From: Gimesia sp.
GTDB lineage: Bacteria; Planctomycetota; Planctomycetia; Planctomycetales; Planctomycetaceae
Assembly: GCF_040219335.1 (NCBI RefSeq)
Contig: NZ_JAVJSQ010000040.1
Location: forward strand, 62,001-126,000
DNA length: 64,000 bases
Direction: 5' to 3'
This document shows positions 30,085 to 39,107 of this stretch, piece by piece; position 1 is the stretch's first letter; the number at the start of each line of letters is the position of its first letter. The notes beneath the pieces are model-generated. The model worked only from the letters and a program-made list of their open reading frames with translations. It made no database searches and had not been told where the DNA came from. The translations under genes were made by a program, and so were the position numbers.

Positions 30085-30111
30085 TCAGAAAAATATGAAC
30101 AGTTTGATCAT
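30085..30111 (-). CDS. Possible Phe-rich leader peptide upstream of aroF
   Basis: A minus-strand mini-frame reads MIKLFIFF then TGA: three Phe codons in eight, ahead of a gene for aromatic amino acid synthesis. An AGGA lies about 10 bases upstream of its ATG. It sits about 190 bases before the terminator hairpin, which is far for classical attenuation. Such a short AT-rich frame can also arise by chance, so this is a weak call kept only because of the context. Confidence 0.2.
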   Translation of the reverse strand: MIKLFIFF

Positions 30112-30174
30112 ACCGCTCTGTCCTGTTTGAAGTCAACCGGTTTTCCAGAAAGATTCCCGCACCGGGTTCTGCTC

Positions 30175-31113
30175 TCAGGAGGACTCTTTCTGATTGCGGT
30201 CTCTGATCTGGGTGAAACTGATCGACTGAGGGGAAGGGAACGCAGGCTTCTGGGAATCAGAGGGACTGATTTGTTTGCTCATTTTACCAGGACTGACATT
30301 GCTGATTGAGAGACCGAGCATTCGCCGGCGAAAAATCTCAGGCAACCCGTCTGGTGATGATTCAGCATCGGATCCACTGCGTTCGTAGCGTATCTGGCGG
30401 AGTGATTTGATCGTCGCAGATTGACTGAAACAGTCTGCCGGAAAGCAGGCCAGCACGGCTCCCAGCATGGACTCCCAGTGCGCAGTGGTCTGACTGGTGA
30501 GACCGGAGGGAAATGAAACCCTAAGGCCGGCGTTAATCAGGTTCCAGGTTTGTGCAGCATGGATGGCATTCTGTTCGGACAACTGATCCTCACCAAAATC
30601 ACGTGCGCGTTCTACGTCGTGGGCAAATTCTTCGAGGCCCAGTCTCTGCACGTATGGGCCAAGCAGCATGTCGGTCCAGCGCTCGATTGAACGACGGGTG
30701 GCATTGATGCGTTTGAGAGTCTCTGTATTCAATCCCTGTTCGGACACCAGTATTTTTAAAATGATCCGTTTCACATCCAGAAAGGAAAGGAACAGGCTGC
30801 GGGCAATCGGTTCGGCCTGACATTGTCCACGTCGTTGATCGGCGGCAGTATAGATTGCTGTGACGACTCTGATCAGCATCTCTTCGGCGAAGAAATCTCT
30901 AAAAATGATTTCCAGTTCGTTCTCTGCAGCTTCGATTCGCGATTCTGACTGAGTGAGTGCATCCAGTGTCGCTCGTCGATGTTTGATATGTTTTTGTCCA
31001 TGGGACCAGAAATCACACAGGTGTTCTGGTGCGAAAGGATCGGAACCCTCCACCAGAGACAAACTTTGAGAACTGATCAATGCAGCCACCTGAGCGGTCA
31101 GTTGAGAATTCAA
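30175..31113 (-). CDS. Hypothetical protein, helical, unknown function
   Basis: A 312-residue soluble protein that I do not recognise. The first 240 residues look almost wholly helical (SRIEAAENELEIIFRDFFAE, ERARDFGEDQLSEQNAIHAA), without signal peptide or membrane segment. The last 70 are rich in Ser, Arg, Pro and Gln and probably disordered. No catalytic motif is evident. It stands alone: aroF lies 347 bases downstream and the DUF1080 gene with its terminator lies upstream. Codon use looks like its neighbours. Confidence 0.7.
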   Translation of the reverse strand: MNSQLTAQVAALISSQSLSLVEGSDPFAPEHLCDFWSHGQKHIKHRRATLDALTQSESRIEAAENELEIIFRDFFAEEMLIRVVTAIYTAADQRRGQCQAEPIARSLFLSFLDVKRIILKILVSEQGLNTETLKRINATRRSIERWTDMLLGPYVQRLGLEEFAHDVERARDFGEDQLSEQNAIHAAQTWNLINAGLRVSFPSGLTSQTTAHWESMLGAVLACFPADCFSQSATIKSLRQIRYERSGSDAESSPDGLPEIFRRRMLGLSISNVSPGKMSKQISPSDSQKPAFPSPQSISFTQIRDRNQKESS

Positions 31114-31232
31114 TTTAGTACCATTCCGAGCTGAGAGATGAATTAGATAAATGAGCGAGAGCGAATACCAGGGAAAGTTCTGTCACCCTGTGCCTGATAC
31201 ATCGCAAAACTGATACCAGTTCCCTCTCTAAA

Positions 31233-31282
31233 TAAAAAACTCTCTCATAAACGCTTTATTTATAGCAGTTTATGAGAGAGTT
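31233..31282 (-). terminator. Terminator of the DUF1080 gene
   Basis: Perfect 14-base arms AACTCTCTCATAAA (31238-31251) and TTTATGAGAGAGTT (31269-31282) enclose a 17-base loop. On the minus strand the hairpin is followed by a U run (A tract at 31234-31239). It lies about 70 bases after the stop of the DUF1080 gene. Confidence 0.75.
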
Positions 31283-31349
31283 CTGAATTCTTGTTCGAGG
31301 TTCAGCGCTGAGCTAATCCACCAGTGTGTTGACAAAAATCAACACGAAC

Positions 31350-32105
31350 TCACTTTTTCGGTGCCGTTTTCGCGACTTCTTCTGGAGAGAGTTTCCTCAG
31401 GCGGATGTTCTTCAAGGCGGCGGTGGTGGCGAAGGATGTGATTCCGAACGGGCGGGAAAGTTCGACCTCATGGCGGATTGAAATTTTGCGATCCTTCAGA
31501 TTCTGATCCACGATCTGCTTATCATTCAACCAGACCTGGATTTTATGATCGGTGACCTGCAGGCGCACTTTATACCACTCCCCTTTTTTCAGGGTCTGAA
31601 ATGTAGTTGTGCTGTTCTGTGAGGCATCGTCGCCGTCAATACTGGAAAGACCACACAGTGCGCCCCCCCAGCCTCCGAGAATAAATGAGCAGGGATCTTT
31701 TTTGACCGGAAACGTCAGCCCGCAGAAGAAATCGGTGCCATCGACACGCATGGCTTCCAGTTCGAGTTCATAGTTAGTTTCAGGCAACTTTTTGGCATCG
31801 GTAAATGTGGCGCCGGTAAGATCGACACCCATTTCGAGGATCATTTTCCCGTCTTCGACGTGGACTTCACCCTCCCCTCCGAATTGGGGACTTTTCCAGC
31901 CTTCCAGGTTTTTCCCGTTAAAGAGGGAGATCCATTCTTTGGATTTATTGACTTTGGCTGCCGGTCTGTTGCTGCCTGCTTCCTGTTTCTTATCAGCAGC
32001 AAAAGTGCTTGTGGAAGCGGCTACTATCAGACTCAGTAAGAGCAGACGGAAACTGTAATTAGAAGCATTCGAACTCGATACGAACGTCGCGAAGTATTTG
32101 TACAT
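31350..32105 (-). CDS. Secreted DUF1080 (3-keto-disaccharide hydrolase family) protein
   Basis: A 251-residue protein with a signal peptide (hydrophobic FRLLLLSLIVAASTSTFA at about 19-36) followed by one DUF1080 beta-sandwich: WISLFNGKNLEGWKSPQ, the VEDGKMILEMG strand, ELELEAMRVDGTDFFCGLTF, GEWYKVRLQVTDHKIQVWLN and a last strand with GITSFATTAALKNIRLR. The family resembles concanavalin-like glycan-binding folds and includes 3-keto-glycoside hydrolases. Planctomycetes encode many. The activity of this copy is not established. It is monocistronic, with its own terminator. Confidence 0.9.
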   Translation of the reverse strand: MYKYFATFVSSSNASNYSFRLLLLSLIVAASTSTFAADKKQEAGSNRPAAKVNKSKEWISLFNGKNLEGWKSPQFGGEGEVHVEDGKMILEMGVDLTGATFTDAKKLPETNYELELEAMRVDGTDFFCGLTFPVKKDPCSFILGGWGGALCGLSSIDGDDASQNSTTTFQTLKKGEWYKVRLQVTDHKIQVWLNDKQIVDQNLKDRKISIRHEVELSRPFGITSFATTAALKNIRLRKLSPEEVAKTAPKK

Positions 32106-32333
32106 GGGATGTTCCGAAACTGTATAACAAGTGAGTTGTCAGGGGGTTAGATAAGCATCTATTAGAAAACAACAGGCGTGGATCTGAAAGCGAAAAAATA
32201 CAGTTTATCGGGATTATAACGAATTCAGGGAACAGTGAATAAGAGGCTGCTGATTCCCCGGTCCACGATGAAAAATGTGTTCATCATTTTCCCGTTTCTG
32301 AACTAGGTTTGATTGCAAGCTATCACAAGACGG

Positions 32334-34109
32334 ATGGAAAAATTCTATTCATTCAGTCAGATTCTCAGAAAGCGCAGGGCCCCGTTGTATTTTCTTATTG
32401 CCTCGATTATTGAAGTGTTCACGAACCACGTCGCATCGGGTGCGTCCAGTGCCAGCGTGTTGGCGATTGCCAGTGTGTGCCTGCTTCAATATGTCGTTTA
32501 CACGATGAAAATGTCTGCTGTCCGTAAGGAAAATGCGGAATTTCAGCAGCATTATCACGATGTGGAAGAAGAGCTCAATGATGTCCAGTCAGACCGGGCG
32601 ATGACTTTGATTGAGAACCACATCCTGCGTGAGTTTGTCGCACAGTCTGAATTTGATCAGACCATTGACCTGCTGTTGAAACGCTATGTACCGTCCATCA
32701 GGGAAGGGCTGGGATTGTACCTGAACCGAGTGAACGGCGAATTCAAAGTACGCGACTCGCGGGGGATTACCAGGAATTCCAAAGCCGTATTCGAGTTCGA
32801 CGAGCGTCAGCTCAAACAGTTAAAGACACAGAACGTAATCATCCTGCGCGGGCAGGAATTACGAAATTCGAAGATTTACCAATGCTTTGATGAGCAGGAC
32901 AAGCCGCGGATTCACAAATTATGTCTGCTCGCAGTTTACGATAAAAATGCCATCTCTGGTGTGTTCCTGACGACGAACCTCTACCCCGATGGAGTGGATG
33001 AACAGCAGCAGATTAAGCTGGCCAAGCGACTGCTGGTCTGCGTTTCTCGGAACATCGTGAAAAATCAGGATTACGAATCATATCGCTTTGAATTGCGAGT
33101 CACCCGCGAGCAACTCGAATTACGGGCACTCGCCGATCAGCAGTTTAAAACTCCAGTAATCATGCTGGAAGAATTTCTGGATCGACTCCGGCAGTTGACG
33201 AATTCGAGCAGAGCAAGTCTGTTTCTTTCCACACCCCACGATTTTTCAAACTGTAAGTCTATTGTGGATTGTGGCATGACTCTGCAGGCGGGAGTCAAAA
33301 CCCGATGGAAAGAACATGAACTGACTCTCGTTCGGCTTGGACTCAACTCCGGTGAGAATACATCACTGTCAGGTGAGCAGCTGGAGAATCATGGCGTTCG
33401 GTCGCTGATTGGGGCAGCACTGGTATCTCCCTTGATTACAAACCGGAAACGGATCGGGGCGATCTGTCTGACGAATCAGGAATGTCAGCCATTCGATGAA
33501 AGAGCGCTGCGTCTGATATCGTGGGCATCTCAGTTTCTTTCCAATACGCTGCTCAAAGTTCTCAATCATGCCAATATTGAAAAGCAGGCCCGTCAGGATG
33601 GATTGACTGGCCTGGTAAACCGGCGTTCGTTCGATGAACTGATCGACAATGCATTCGGACAGGCCCAGGCCGCTCAGTCCGCCTGTTCCCTGATCCTGAT
33701 TGACCTCGATCATTTCAAGTCAATCAACGATACTTACGGGCATCAGGCGGGGGATGAGGTTCTACGACGGGTGGCCCGGATTCTACAGGATCGGATTAAA
33801 GAAATCCGTTCGTCGGACAATGTGATCGCAGCCCGCTACGGCGGTGAGGAACTCGCAATCCTGCTGCCCGAGATCGGCCTGGCGGGGGCTGAACGAATTG
33901 CAGAGGTGATCCGGCATTCCATCGAAACCGCCATCATTGAGTTCAACGCCACACGGATTCCGGTGACAGCCAGCCTGGGACTCTCCACCTATACTTCAAA
34001 CGCCATGGAAAGTGTACAGACGCTGGTCGCTGCCGCTGATGGAGCGCTGTATCAGGCGAAATCGGATGGTCGAAATCGAGTTTGCAGCCTGACTTCCGCA
34101 CCAGTCTGA
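32334..34109 (+). CDS. Diguanylate cyclase with N-terminal membrane segments and GAF-like region
   Basis: 591 residues from the chosen ATG (a TTG 7 codons earlier is also in frame). One or two membrane helices (residues about 18-55) are followed by a coiled coil and two GAF-like regions (about 100-240 and 260-405). A GGDEF domain starts at about 420: DGLTGLVNRRSFDELID, DLDHFKSINDTYGHQAGDEVL, and the active site RYGGEELAILLPE. GGEEL is a functional variant of GGDEF. An RSSD near the inhibitory site lies seven, not five, residues before GGEEL, so product inhibition through the canonical I-site is doubtful. It probably makes cyclic di-GMP in response to an unknown signal. Confidence 0.9.
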   Translation: MEKFYSFSQILRKRRAPLYFLIASIIEVFTNHVASGASSASVLAIASVCLLQYVVYTMKMSAVRKENAEFQQHYHDVEEELNDVQSDRAMTLIENHILREFVAQSEFDQTIDLLLKRYVPSIREGLGLYLNRVNGEFKVRDSRGITRNSKAVFEFDERQLKQLKTQNVIILRGQELRNSKIYQCFDEQDKPRIHKLCLLAVYDKNAISGVFLTTNLYPDGVDEQQQIKLAKRLLVCVSRNIVKNQDYESYRFELRVTREQLELRALADQQFKTPVIMLEEFLDRLRQLTNSSRASLFLSTPHDFSNCKSIVDCGMTLQAGVKTRWKEHELTLVRLGLNSGENTSLSGEQLENHGVRSLIGAALVSPLITNRKRIGAICLTNQECQPFDERALRLISWASQFLSNTLLKVLNHANIEKQARQDGLTGLVNRRSFDELIDNAFGQAQAAQSACSLILIDLDHFKSINDTYGHQAGDEVLRRVARILQDRIKEIRSSDNVIAARYGGEELAILLPEIGLAGAERIAEVIRHSIETAIIEFNATRIPVTASLGLSTYTSNAMESVQTLVAAADGALYQAKSDGRNRVCSLTSAPV

Positions 34110-34227
34110 GCGAATCCTCAAATCTCCCGCTTTCAGGCTTGTCTCAGCAGTGGATGTCATGAACAATAATCTGGCACCAATTGTCTGAAGCACTGTCTCT
34201 GTCTCTGATTCGAAGTATTGTATTCCG

Positions 34228-35025
34228 ATGTCTGATTCGATTTCCCACCAACCCGGTTCCCGTTCTGATAGAGGTCGGGTCATCGCTGTCATGCCAGCCT
34301 ACAATGCAGCCAGTACGCTGGAACGGACTGTAGCCGATATCCCCGAAGGTTCTGTTGATGAGATCGTACTCGTGGATGACTGCAGTAGCGATAACACTGT
34401 CGAAGTCGCCAGGCAACTGGGGCTGACGGTCATTCAGCATGAACGTAATACCGGCTATGGCGGAAATCAGAAAACCTGTTATCGCTATGCACTGGAAGCG
34501 GGCGCTGATTACATAGTCATGATTCACCCGGATTATCAGTACGACAGTCGAGTGATCCCGGTTGCAGTTGAATTAATCCGACTGGGAATTTGCGACGTCA
34601 TTCTGGGCTCACGCATCAGAACCCGCGCAGAGACGCTGGAGGGGGGGATGCCTCTCTACAAGTACATTGCGAACCGGTTTCTGACGATCATCGAAAATAT
34701 TGCCCTGGGACAGAACCTGGGCGACTTTCACAGCGGGTTTCGTGCTTACAGTCGCGCCGTGCTGGAAAAAGTCCCCTTTGAAAAAAACTCGGACGATTTT
34801 GTGTTCGACAGCCAGTTCCTGGCGCAGTCGGTTCGGTTCGGATTTAAAATCAGCGACATCCCGGTTCCCGTGCGGTATTTTGAGGAAGCCTCCAGCATTA
34901 ACTTCAAACGCAGCGCCCAGTATGGTCTGTTGACGCTCAACGTCATGCTGCAGTACTGGCTGCACCGACTCGGGATCTGGAAGTCAGAACTGTTTAAAGA
35001 GAAACAGCCTCAGCTCATCGACTGA
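34228..35025 (+). CDS. Family 2 glycosyltransferase (dolichol-phosphate mannosyltransferase-like)
   Basis: A 265-residue GT-A enzyme. Seen elements are [54 protein letters not shown], the HPDYQYD segment in the place of the DxD metal site, and the acceptor-side [12 protein letters not shown]. No membrane anchor is evident apart from a weakly hydrophobic C-terminal segment. It probably transfers a sugar from a nucleotide sugar to a lipid or polymer. It lies 118 bases after the diguanylate cyclase on the same strand, so joint control is possible. Confidence 0.9.
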   Translation: MSDSISHQPGSRSDRGRVIAVMPAYNAASTLERTVADIPEGSVDEIVLVDDCSSDNTVEVARQLGLTVIQHERNTGYGGNQKTCYRYALEAGADYIVMIHPDYQYDSRVIPVAVELIRLGICDVILGSRIRTRAETLEGGMPLYKYIANRFLTIIENIALGQNLGDFHSGFRAYSRAVLEKVPFEKNSDDFVFDSQFLAQSVRFGFKISDIPVPVRYFEEASSINFKRSAQYGLLTLNVMLQYWLHRLGIWKSELFKEKQPQLID

Positions 35026-35034
35026 GTGTTGTGG

Positions 35035-35946
35035 CTATTCCTGCTTTTTGAATTTGCCGGCATCGTACTCCTGCCAGAATTCAGCCGCTGCTTTCACATT
35101 GTCAAAGTCTGTGCCGATGCCCTGCAGAGTAGGGTTATCCCTGATGACTTCGATCCCTTTTGTGATTTTCGACGGGGTAAAAATCAGACGCTGGAGAGGC
35201 ATGCCTTTCAATGGAGTTAAATCGGTCACTTCAGATCCCGTCATATTCAAACGCAGGATCTGCATTCCTCTCAATGGGGTCAGATCGTAAACTTTGGTTT
35301 TCTCAAAGTCCAGGCTTTCCAGCAGCATCCCTTTCAGCGGGCTGATGTCAGAGATCTCTGTTTTGGGAATCCAGAGGGTTCTCAACGGGAGCGTATTAAT
35401 CAAACTCAGGTCTTTTACTTTAGTGTCGAACAGATTCAGCTGATTCAGCGGCATGCCTTCCAGAGGTGCAATATCGGAGACAGGCGTGTGTTCCATGCGA
35501 AGAACCTGTAACGGCATTCCCTGCAGGGGCCGCAGGTCTGTGACATAGGTTCCTTCCAGGAAGAGTTGCTCCAGCTTCATGCCTTTGATGGGACTCAAGT
35601 CACTTACCGGGCAGTTGGTCAGGTCCAGATATTCCAGTTCGAGACCTTTGAGCGCCGAAATGTTTTCGACGTTCATATTGAACAGATTCACCGAAATGAT
35701 TTTCCCCTGGCGTTTACCAAATTCAGCTGTGTTCTGATACTTGGGGTTGTCTTTCTTCAGTCGCTCATGAATGTCTTCTTCAGTCAATACGACGGGAGCA
35801 GGTGGGGCGGTGGGAATCGGAGGATCTTCCCTTGTGACCTGGGCTTCTGGTTCGGCAGGTTGCTCCTCTGAGCAGCCGATGCTGATCAGAGGAGAGGCGA
35901 CAAGACAAAATACAATTACGGTGGTCAGGTGAGGATACAGGTTCAT
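35035..35946 (-). CDS. Leucine-rich-repeat lipoprotein
   Basis: A 303-residue exported protein. The N-terminus has a hydrophobic signal ending in the lipobox SIGC, so it is likely lipid-anchored. A Pro/Glu-rich linker follows. From about residue 95 there are eight or so repeats of about 22 residues with the pattern LSPLKGMxLExLxLxxTxVxD, as in LEQLFLEGTYVTDLRPLQGM and LNQLNLFDTKVKDLSLINTL. These are LRRs of a type common in planctomycetes. A protein-interaction role at the cell surface is inferred. It is convergent with the glycosyltransferase gene, 9 bases apart. Confidence 0.85.
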   Translation of the reverse strand: MNLYPHLTTVIVFCLVASPLISIGCSEEQPAEPEAQVTREDPPIPTAPPAPVVLTEEDIHERLKKDNPKYQNTAEFGKRQGKIISVNLFNMNVENISALKGLELEYLDLTNCPVSDLSPIKGMKLEQLFLEGTYVTDLRPLQGMPLQVLRMEHTPVSDIAPLEGMPLNQLNLFDTKVKDLSLINTLPLRTLWIPKTEISDISPLKGMLLESLDFEKTKVYDLTPLRGMQILRLNMTGSEVTDLTPLKGMPLQRLIFTPSKITKGIEVIRDNPTLQGIGTDFDNVKAAAEFWQEYDAGKFKKQE

Positions 35947-35995
35947 ATAGAAACGTGCTTTCGCAGGCAGAAGAATCTAATTCGTTTTAAAAATA

Positions 35996-37033
35996 TCAGT
36001 AAACCAGTTCAAGAGACTGTTCGTCAAATGTCAGTCCCCAGCCGGGTCGATCTGTAACAGAGATCAGCCCCCCGTCGATTTCAGGTTGACCAGCGACCCA
36101 GGTCATCCAAGGCCGGCCAGTTTCAGCTAACGGGTCAGGATCCAGCGCTGCGATGGCATGCAGAGCCCAGATTTCCGCACCGCGATGGGGGCAGACACGC
36201 AGGCCGGCACGATTTGCCATCTTGTAGATTTTGATCAATTCCGTCATACCGCCACACCAGCAGACATCAGGTTGCAAAACGGTGTGCAGTTTCTGGTCTA
36301 TCAGTTGAGTAAACGCTGCTGCTGTAAATTCATGTTCGCCTCCTGCAATGGCGACGGCCGACTGTTCGCTGAGTTGTGCATAACCGGACAGATCATCGGG
36401 AGAGAGCGGCTCTTCAATCCAGTCGATTTGAAAAGGCTCGATCGCCCGGGAAATGGCAATGGTTGATTCCACCGTCCATTTCATCCAGGCATCTACCATC
36501 AGCAGGGGATCGGGGCCGATCAGTGTCCGGGCGGTTTCAATAGCCTGGATCATTTCATCCTGTTGACCGGCATTGGAAACTTTTCCCAGATGCAGTTTAT
36601 AGCCGGCGTGGGAGTCAATCGACTCCAGATCTTGCGTATTCCAGACGGTGCAATAAGTGGGAAGCTGCTGACCCGGTTGGCCGCCCAGAAGTGAAACTAC
36701 GGGTACTTTCTCGGCTTTCCCCTTGAGGTCCCATAAAGCCAGGTCAACGCCACTGATGGCCATGATGGCCAGACCTTTGCGTCCGAAAGCCAGCGTGGAC
36801 TGATACATTTCATCCCAGAGACGGGAGCTATCTTCGGGGCTTTGACCGAGGAGCAGATCACGCAAGACGGTTTTGACGACGTGAATCCCTGCCAGTCCGC
36901 CGCCGCCGACTCCATATCCTGTGAGACCACAGTCGGTATCGATGGCAACCAGAATCTGTCCCAGGCTGGTACGCCAGTCGGGGGGAGAGTTCTTTCCCAC
37001 GGGTTGTATTGCGCGAACGTCTGTAATTTTCAT
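35996..37033 (-). CDS. Mandelate racemase/muconate lactonizing enzyme family protein
   Basis: A 345-residue enolase-superfamily enzyme, probably a sugar acid dehydratase. The capping domain starts MKITDVRAIQPVG. In the barrel, the lysine region YKLHLGK, the metal ligands Asp in LLMVDAWMKW, Glu in DWIEEPLSPDD and Glu in IAGGEHEF, and the Asp-His pair (LQPDVCWCGG and CPHRGAEIW) are all there, so it should be active. It acts in the cytosol through metal-assisted proton abstraction. The substrate cannot be named by eye. It lies 49 bases upstream of the LRR gene on the same strand. Confidence 0.9.
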   Translation of the reverse strand: MKITDVRAIQPVGKNSPPDWRTSLGQILVAIDTDCGLTGYGVGGGGLAGIHVVKTVLRDLLLGQSPEDSSRLWDEMYQSTLAFGRKGLAIMAISGVDLALWDLKGKAEKVPVVSLLGGQPGQQLPTYCTVWNTQDLESIDSHAGYKLHLGKVSNAGQQDEMIQAIETARTLIGPDPLLMVDAWMKWTVESTIAISRAIEPFQIDWIEEPLSPDDLSGYAQLSEQSAVAIAGGEHEFTAAAFTQLIDQKLHTVLQPDVCWCGGMTELIKIYKMANRAGLRVCPHRGAEIWALHAIAALDPDPLAETGRPWMTWVAGQPEIDGGLISVTDRPGWGLTFDEQSLELVY

Positions 37034-37147
37034 ACAGACAGTCTAGCGGATCTCAATACAAAATGCAGCGATCTGATTTCTGATTTGATCTGCGGGAAAG
37101 AGAATTTTCGCGGAGTTTCAACCCAGTAGCAGTTAAGCAGCAATCGG

Positions 37148-38488
37148 TCAGTTACCTTCTGCGACCTGCTGATTATTGGGTTTGACCTGAACGGGAGCGA
37201 CCCGGAAGTTTTTAGGCAGGTTCTTTTTCAGCCAGTCATCCATCGACTTGGTGACATCCGCGGCGATCTTCGGAGTATTGCCGGGCTGAACGATGGTTGC
37301 CACCGGTTTGATGATCTGCTTGTAAGCATCATTGACGACGGTCTGGTTGACCTTTTTCTGTGTCAAACCCTCTTCAGAACCCTGATTCGCCGGTTTGAAT
37401 GCCAGGTAAACATTCCAGAAACAGCGTTTCCAGAAGCGAGCATTGTTGTTTTTGTTGTACTCTGCCACCATTTTGCGGGTCAGGTCCACAATGGAGTACG
37501 TGATCAGTTTAATGTCGGAGCGGGCATTGAGAGGCAGCTTACCAATATTATAAGCGGCTGCAGAACGGACTCCCCAGGTTCGCTTGGGGTTTTTCATGAC
37601 GTCCAGTAAAGCATCGACAACAACAGGCTGACGCGCCAGGTTGTCGGTAATTCCCAGGGATCCCAGTGCGTCGACCAGGCTCCGCTGATACCAGGAATGA
37701 TCCTGAATCGAGTTCTTAAGCTGAGGAATCAGGGCTTCTACAATTTTAACACGCAGAGCATTACTGGGATCACCCATTTCGCCAATGCGTCCCAGACCGT
37801 TGGCGGCGACGATTTTGATTTCAGTCGGTTGTGTTTTTGATTCGATTACTTTCAGCAACGGGGCGTATGCCAGGGTGTAGGCCGTCCTTTTGGTCTTCTT
37901 GCGGCGATCTTCGTCTCGCAGGTCCAGTTCGGAAAGCAGCACGACCGCACTGAAACGGACCAGGCGATGATTGTCGAACAGATCGGGAGCCTGTTTGGTT
38001 AATTCTTCCAGATACAGTTCACGCGCCTGAAAGTTACCCGAGACGCGACCTGAGAACTGAATATCACGCAGAATGTTGGCACGCAGTTTTTTCAGGTCGG
38101 TGGCATTTTCGGGTTTGTTGGGGTCGTTTTTAAACGTCATCAGGTACAACTGGTAACGGGCACCATCTGCAATCAGCTTCTTGTCTGCACTACTGCTGAT
38201 TTTTCCTCCCCGCAGGAGCTCATCAAAATCGCGTAATTTGGTCTTGCGAAAATTGACGGCCTCTTCCGGCTTCATCAGAGGTTTGTATTCAGAGAGCGCT
38301 TTATCGTCCTGCTGTTTTGCCTCAGGCGGATTGGCTGGAGCCTCGTTCTGACCGAACAGCAGGGAGCTGTCTGTGAAGAATAATCCGGCAACCAGCAGAA
38401 AGAAACCAGTAATTCTGGCGGCTGGCACTTCAGTTACTGAAAAGGCCTCATACGAGCATCTGGATTGTCGCACGGAAAGTTCCTTCAT
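37148..38488 (-). CDS. Exported HEAT-repeat-like protein
   Basis: A 446-residue protein with a hydrophobic segment at about residues 27-46 (ITGFFLLVAGLFFTDSSLLF) acting as a signal or anchor. A Pro/Gln/Glu-rich linker follows, then an all-helical body with HEAT-like units (FSAVVLLSELDLRDE, IVAANGLGRIGEMGDP, SLVDALGSLGITDN, SAAAYNIGKLPLN). I know no function; such proteins act as scaffolds. The C-terminus (after about 400) is a short alpha/beta tail with Lys and Asn. It appears monocistronic with a long AT-richer upstream region. Confidence 0.8.
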   Translation of the reverse strand: MKELSVRQSRCSYEAFSVTEVPAARITGFFLLVAGLFFTDSSLLFGQNEAPANPPEAKQQDDKALSEYKPLMKPEEAVNFRKTKLRDFDELLRGGKISSSADKKLIADGARYQLYLMTFKNDPNKPENATDLKKLRANILRDIQFSGRVSGNFQARELYLEELTKQAPDLFDNHRLVRFSAVVLLSELDLRDEDRRKKTKRTAYTLAYAPLLKVIESKTQPTEIKIVAANGLGRIGEMGDPSNALRVKIVEALIPQLKNSIQDHSWYQRSLVDALGSLGITDNLARQPVVVDALLDVMKNPKRTWGVRSAAAYNIGKLPLNARSDIKLITYSIVDLTRKMVAEYNKNNNARFWKRCFWNVYLAFKPANQGSEEGLTQKKVNQTVVNDAYKQIIKPVATIVQPGNTPKIAADVTKSMDDWLKKNLPKNFRVAPVQVKPNNQQVAEGN

Positions 38489-39107
38489 TCAACGTTCTGC
38501 TCGAACCCCTGTTTCACGGAACAACTTATGGGGTCTTCTCGACTACAATTGGGAGCGTGACATTCAAGAAAATATTACACAAATAAGGCAAAAAACTCTA
38601 TGGCAGCCGAAAAGAATTCCTGTGATAAAATACCGACCGCTTAAATGGTTCCGAATGAAACGGAATGAGGAGATGACTTAGTATAATAATACGATAAATG
38701 CTGTGCCGTTACCAATTAAATCTAGTATTTAATAACAATCGAAGTGGTTAACCACCGGCTCGTATGAATTGAACTGTCTGAAATATCGAGAGAATTCCCG
38801 GAGCGCGACTTCAGGTTGTTTTAAAACCGATGGTTGTATTATCTTACGTTATCGCTTTACCTTACGAGCTGTCAAGTTTTTTCCCCTTTCTGGCTCCGAT
38901 TTCGGGGCTGAATCTGACAGAGGCTGGCGTCTTCTCACAAAATTTATAAACAGAGTTCTCGTAGTAATGCGTGGAACCGGTATATTCCCTGCAAAGCAAC
39001 CTGGCGTGGCAGGAGTCGATTCTGCGGGCAGGGGGCTGAAAATCTGCGTGGCAGGGTAGCCTGAAGCGGACTCAGGAATTGAACAGATCCAGTTGGAAGG
39101 ATGATCA
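38489..39107. other. Long divergent intergenic region
   Basis: About 620 bases between the HEAT-like gene and the histone-deacetylase-family gene. I find no convincing coding frame. A TATAAT hexamer at 38682-38687 has no matching -35. Close to the deacetylase gene the 10-mer GCGTGGCAGG occurs at 39004-39013 and 39046-39055, with a partial copy (GCGGGCAGG) from 39024, giving spacings of about two helical turns. Confidence 0.4.
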
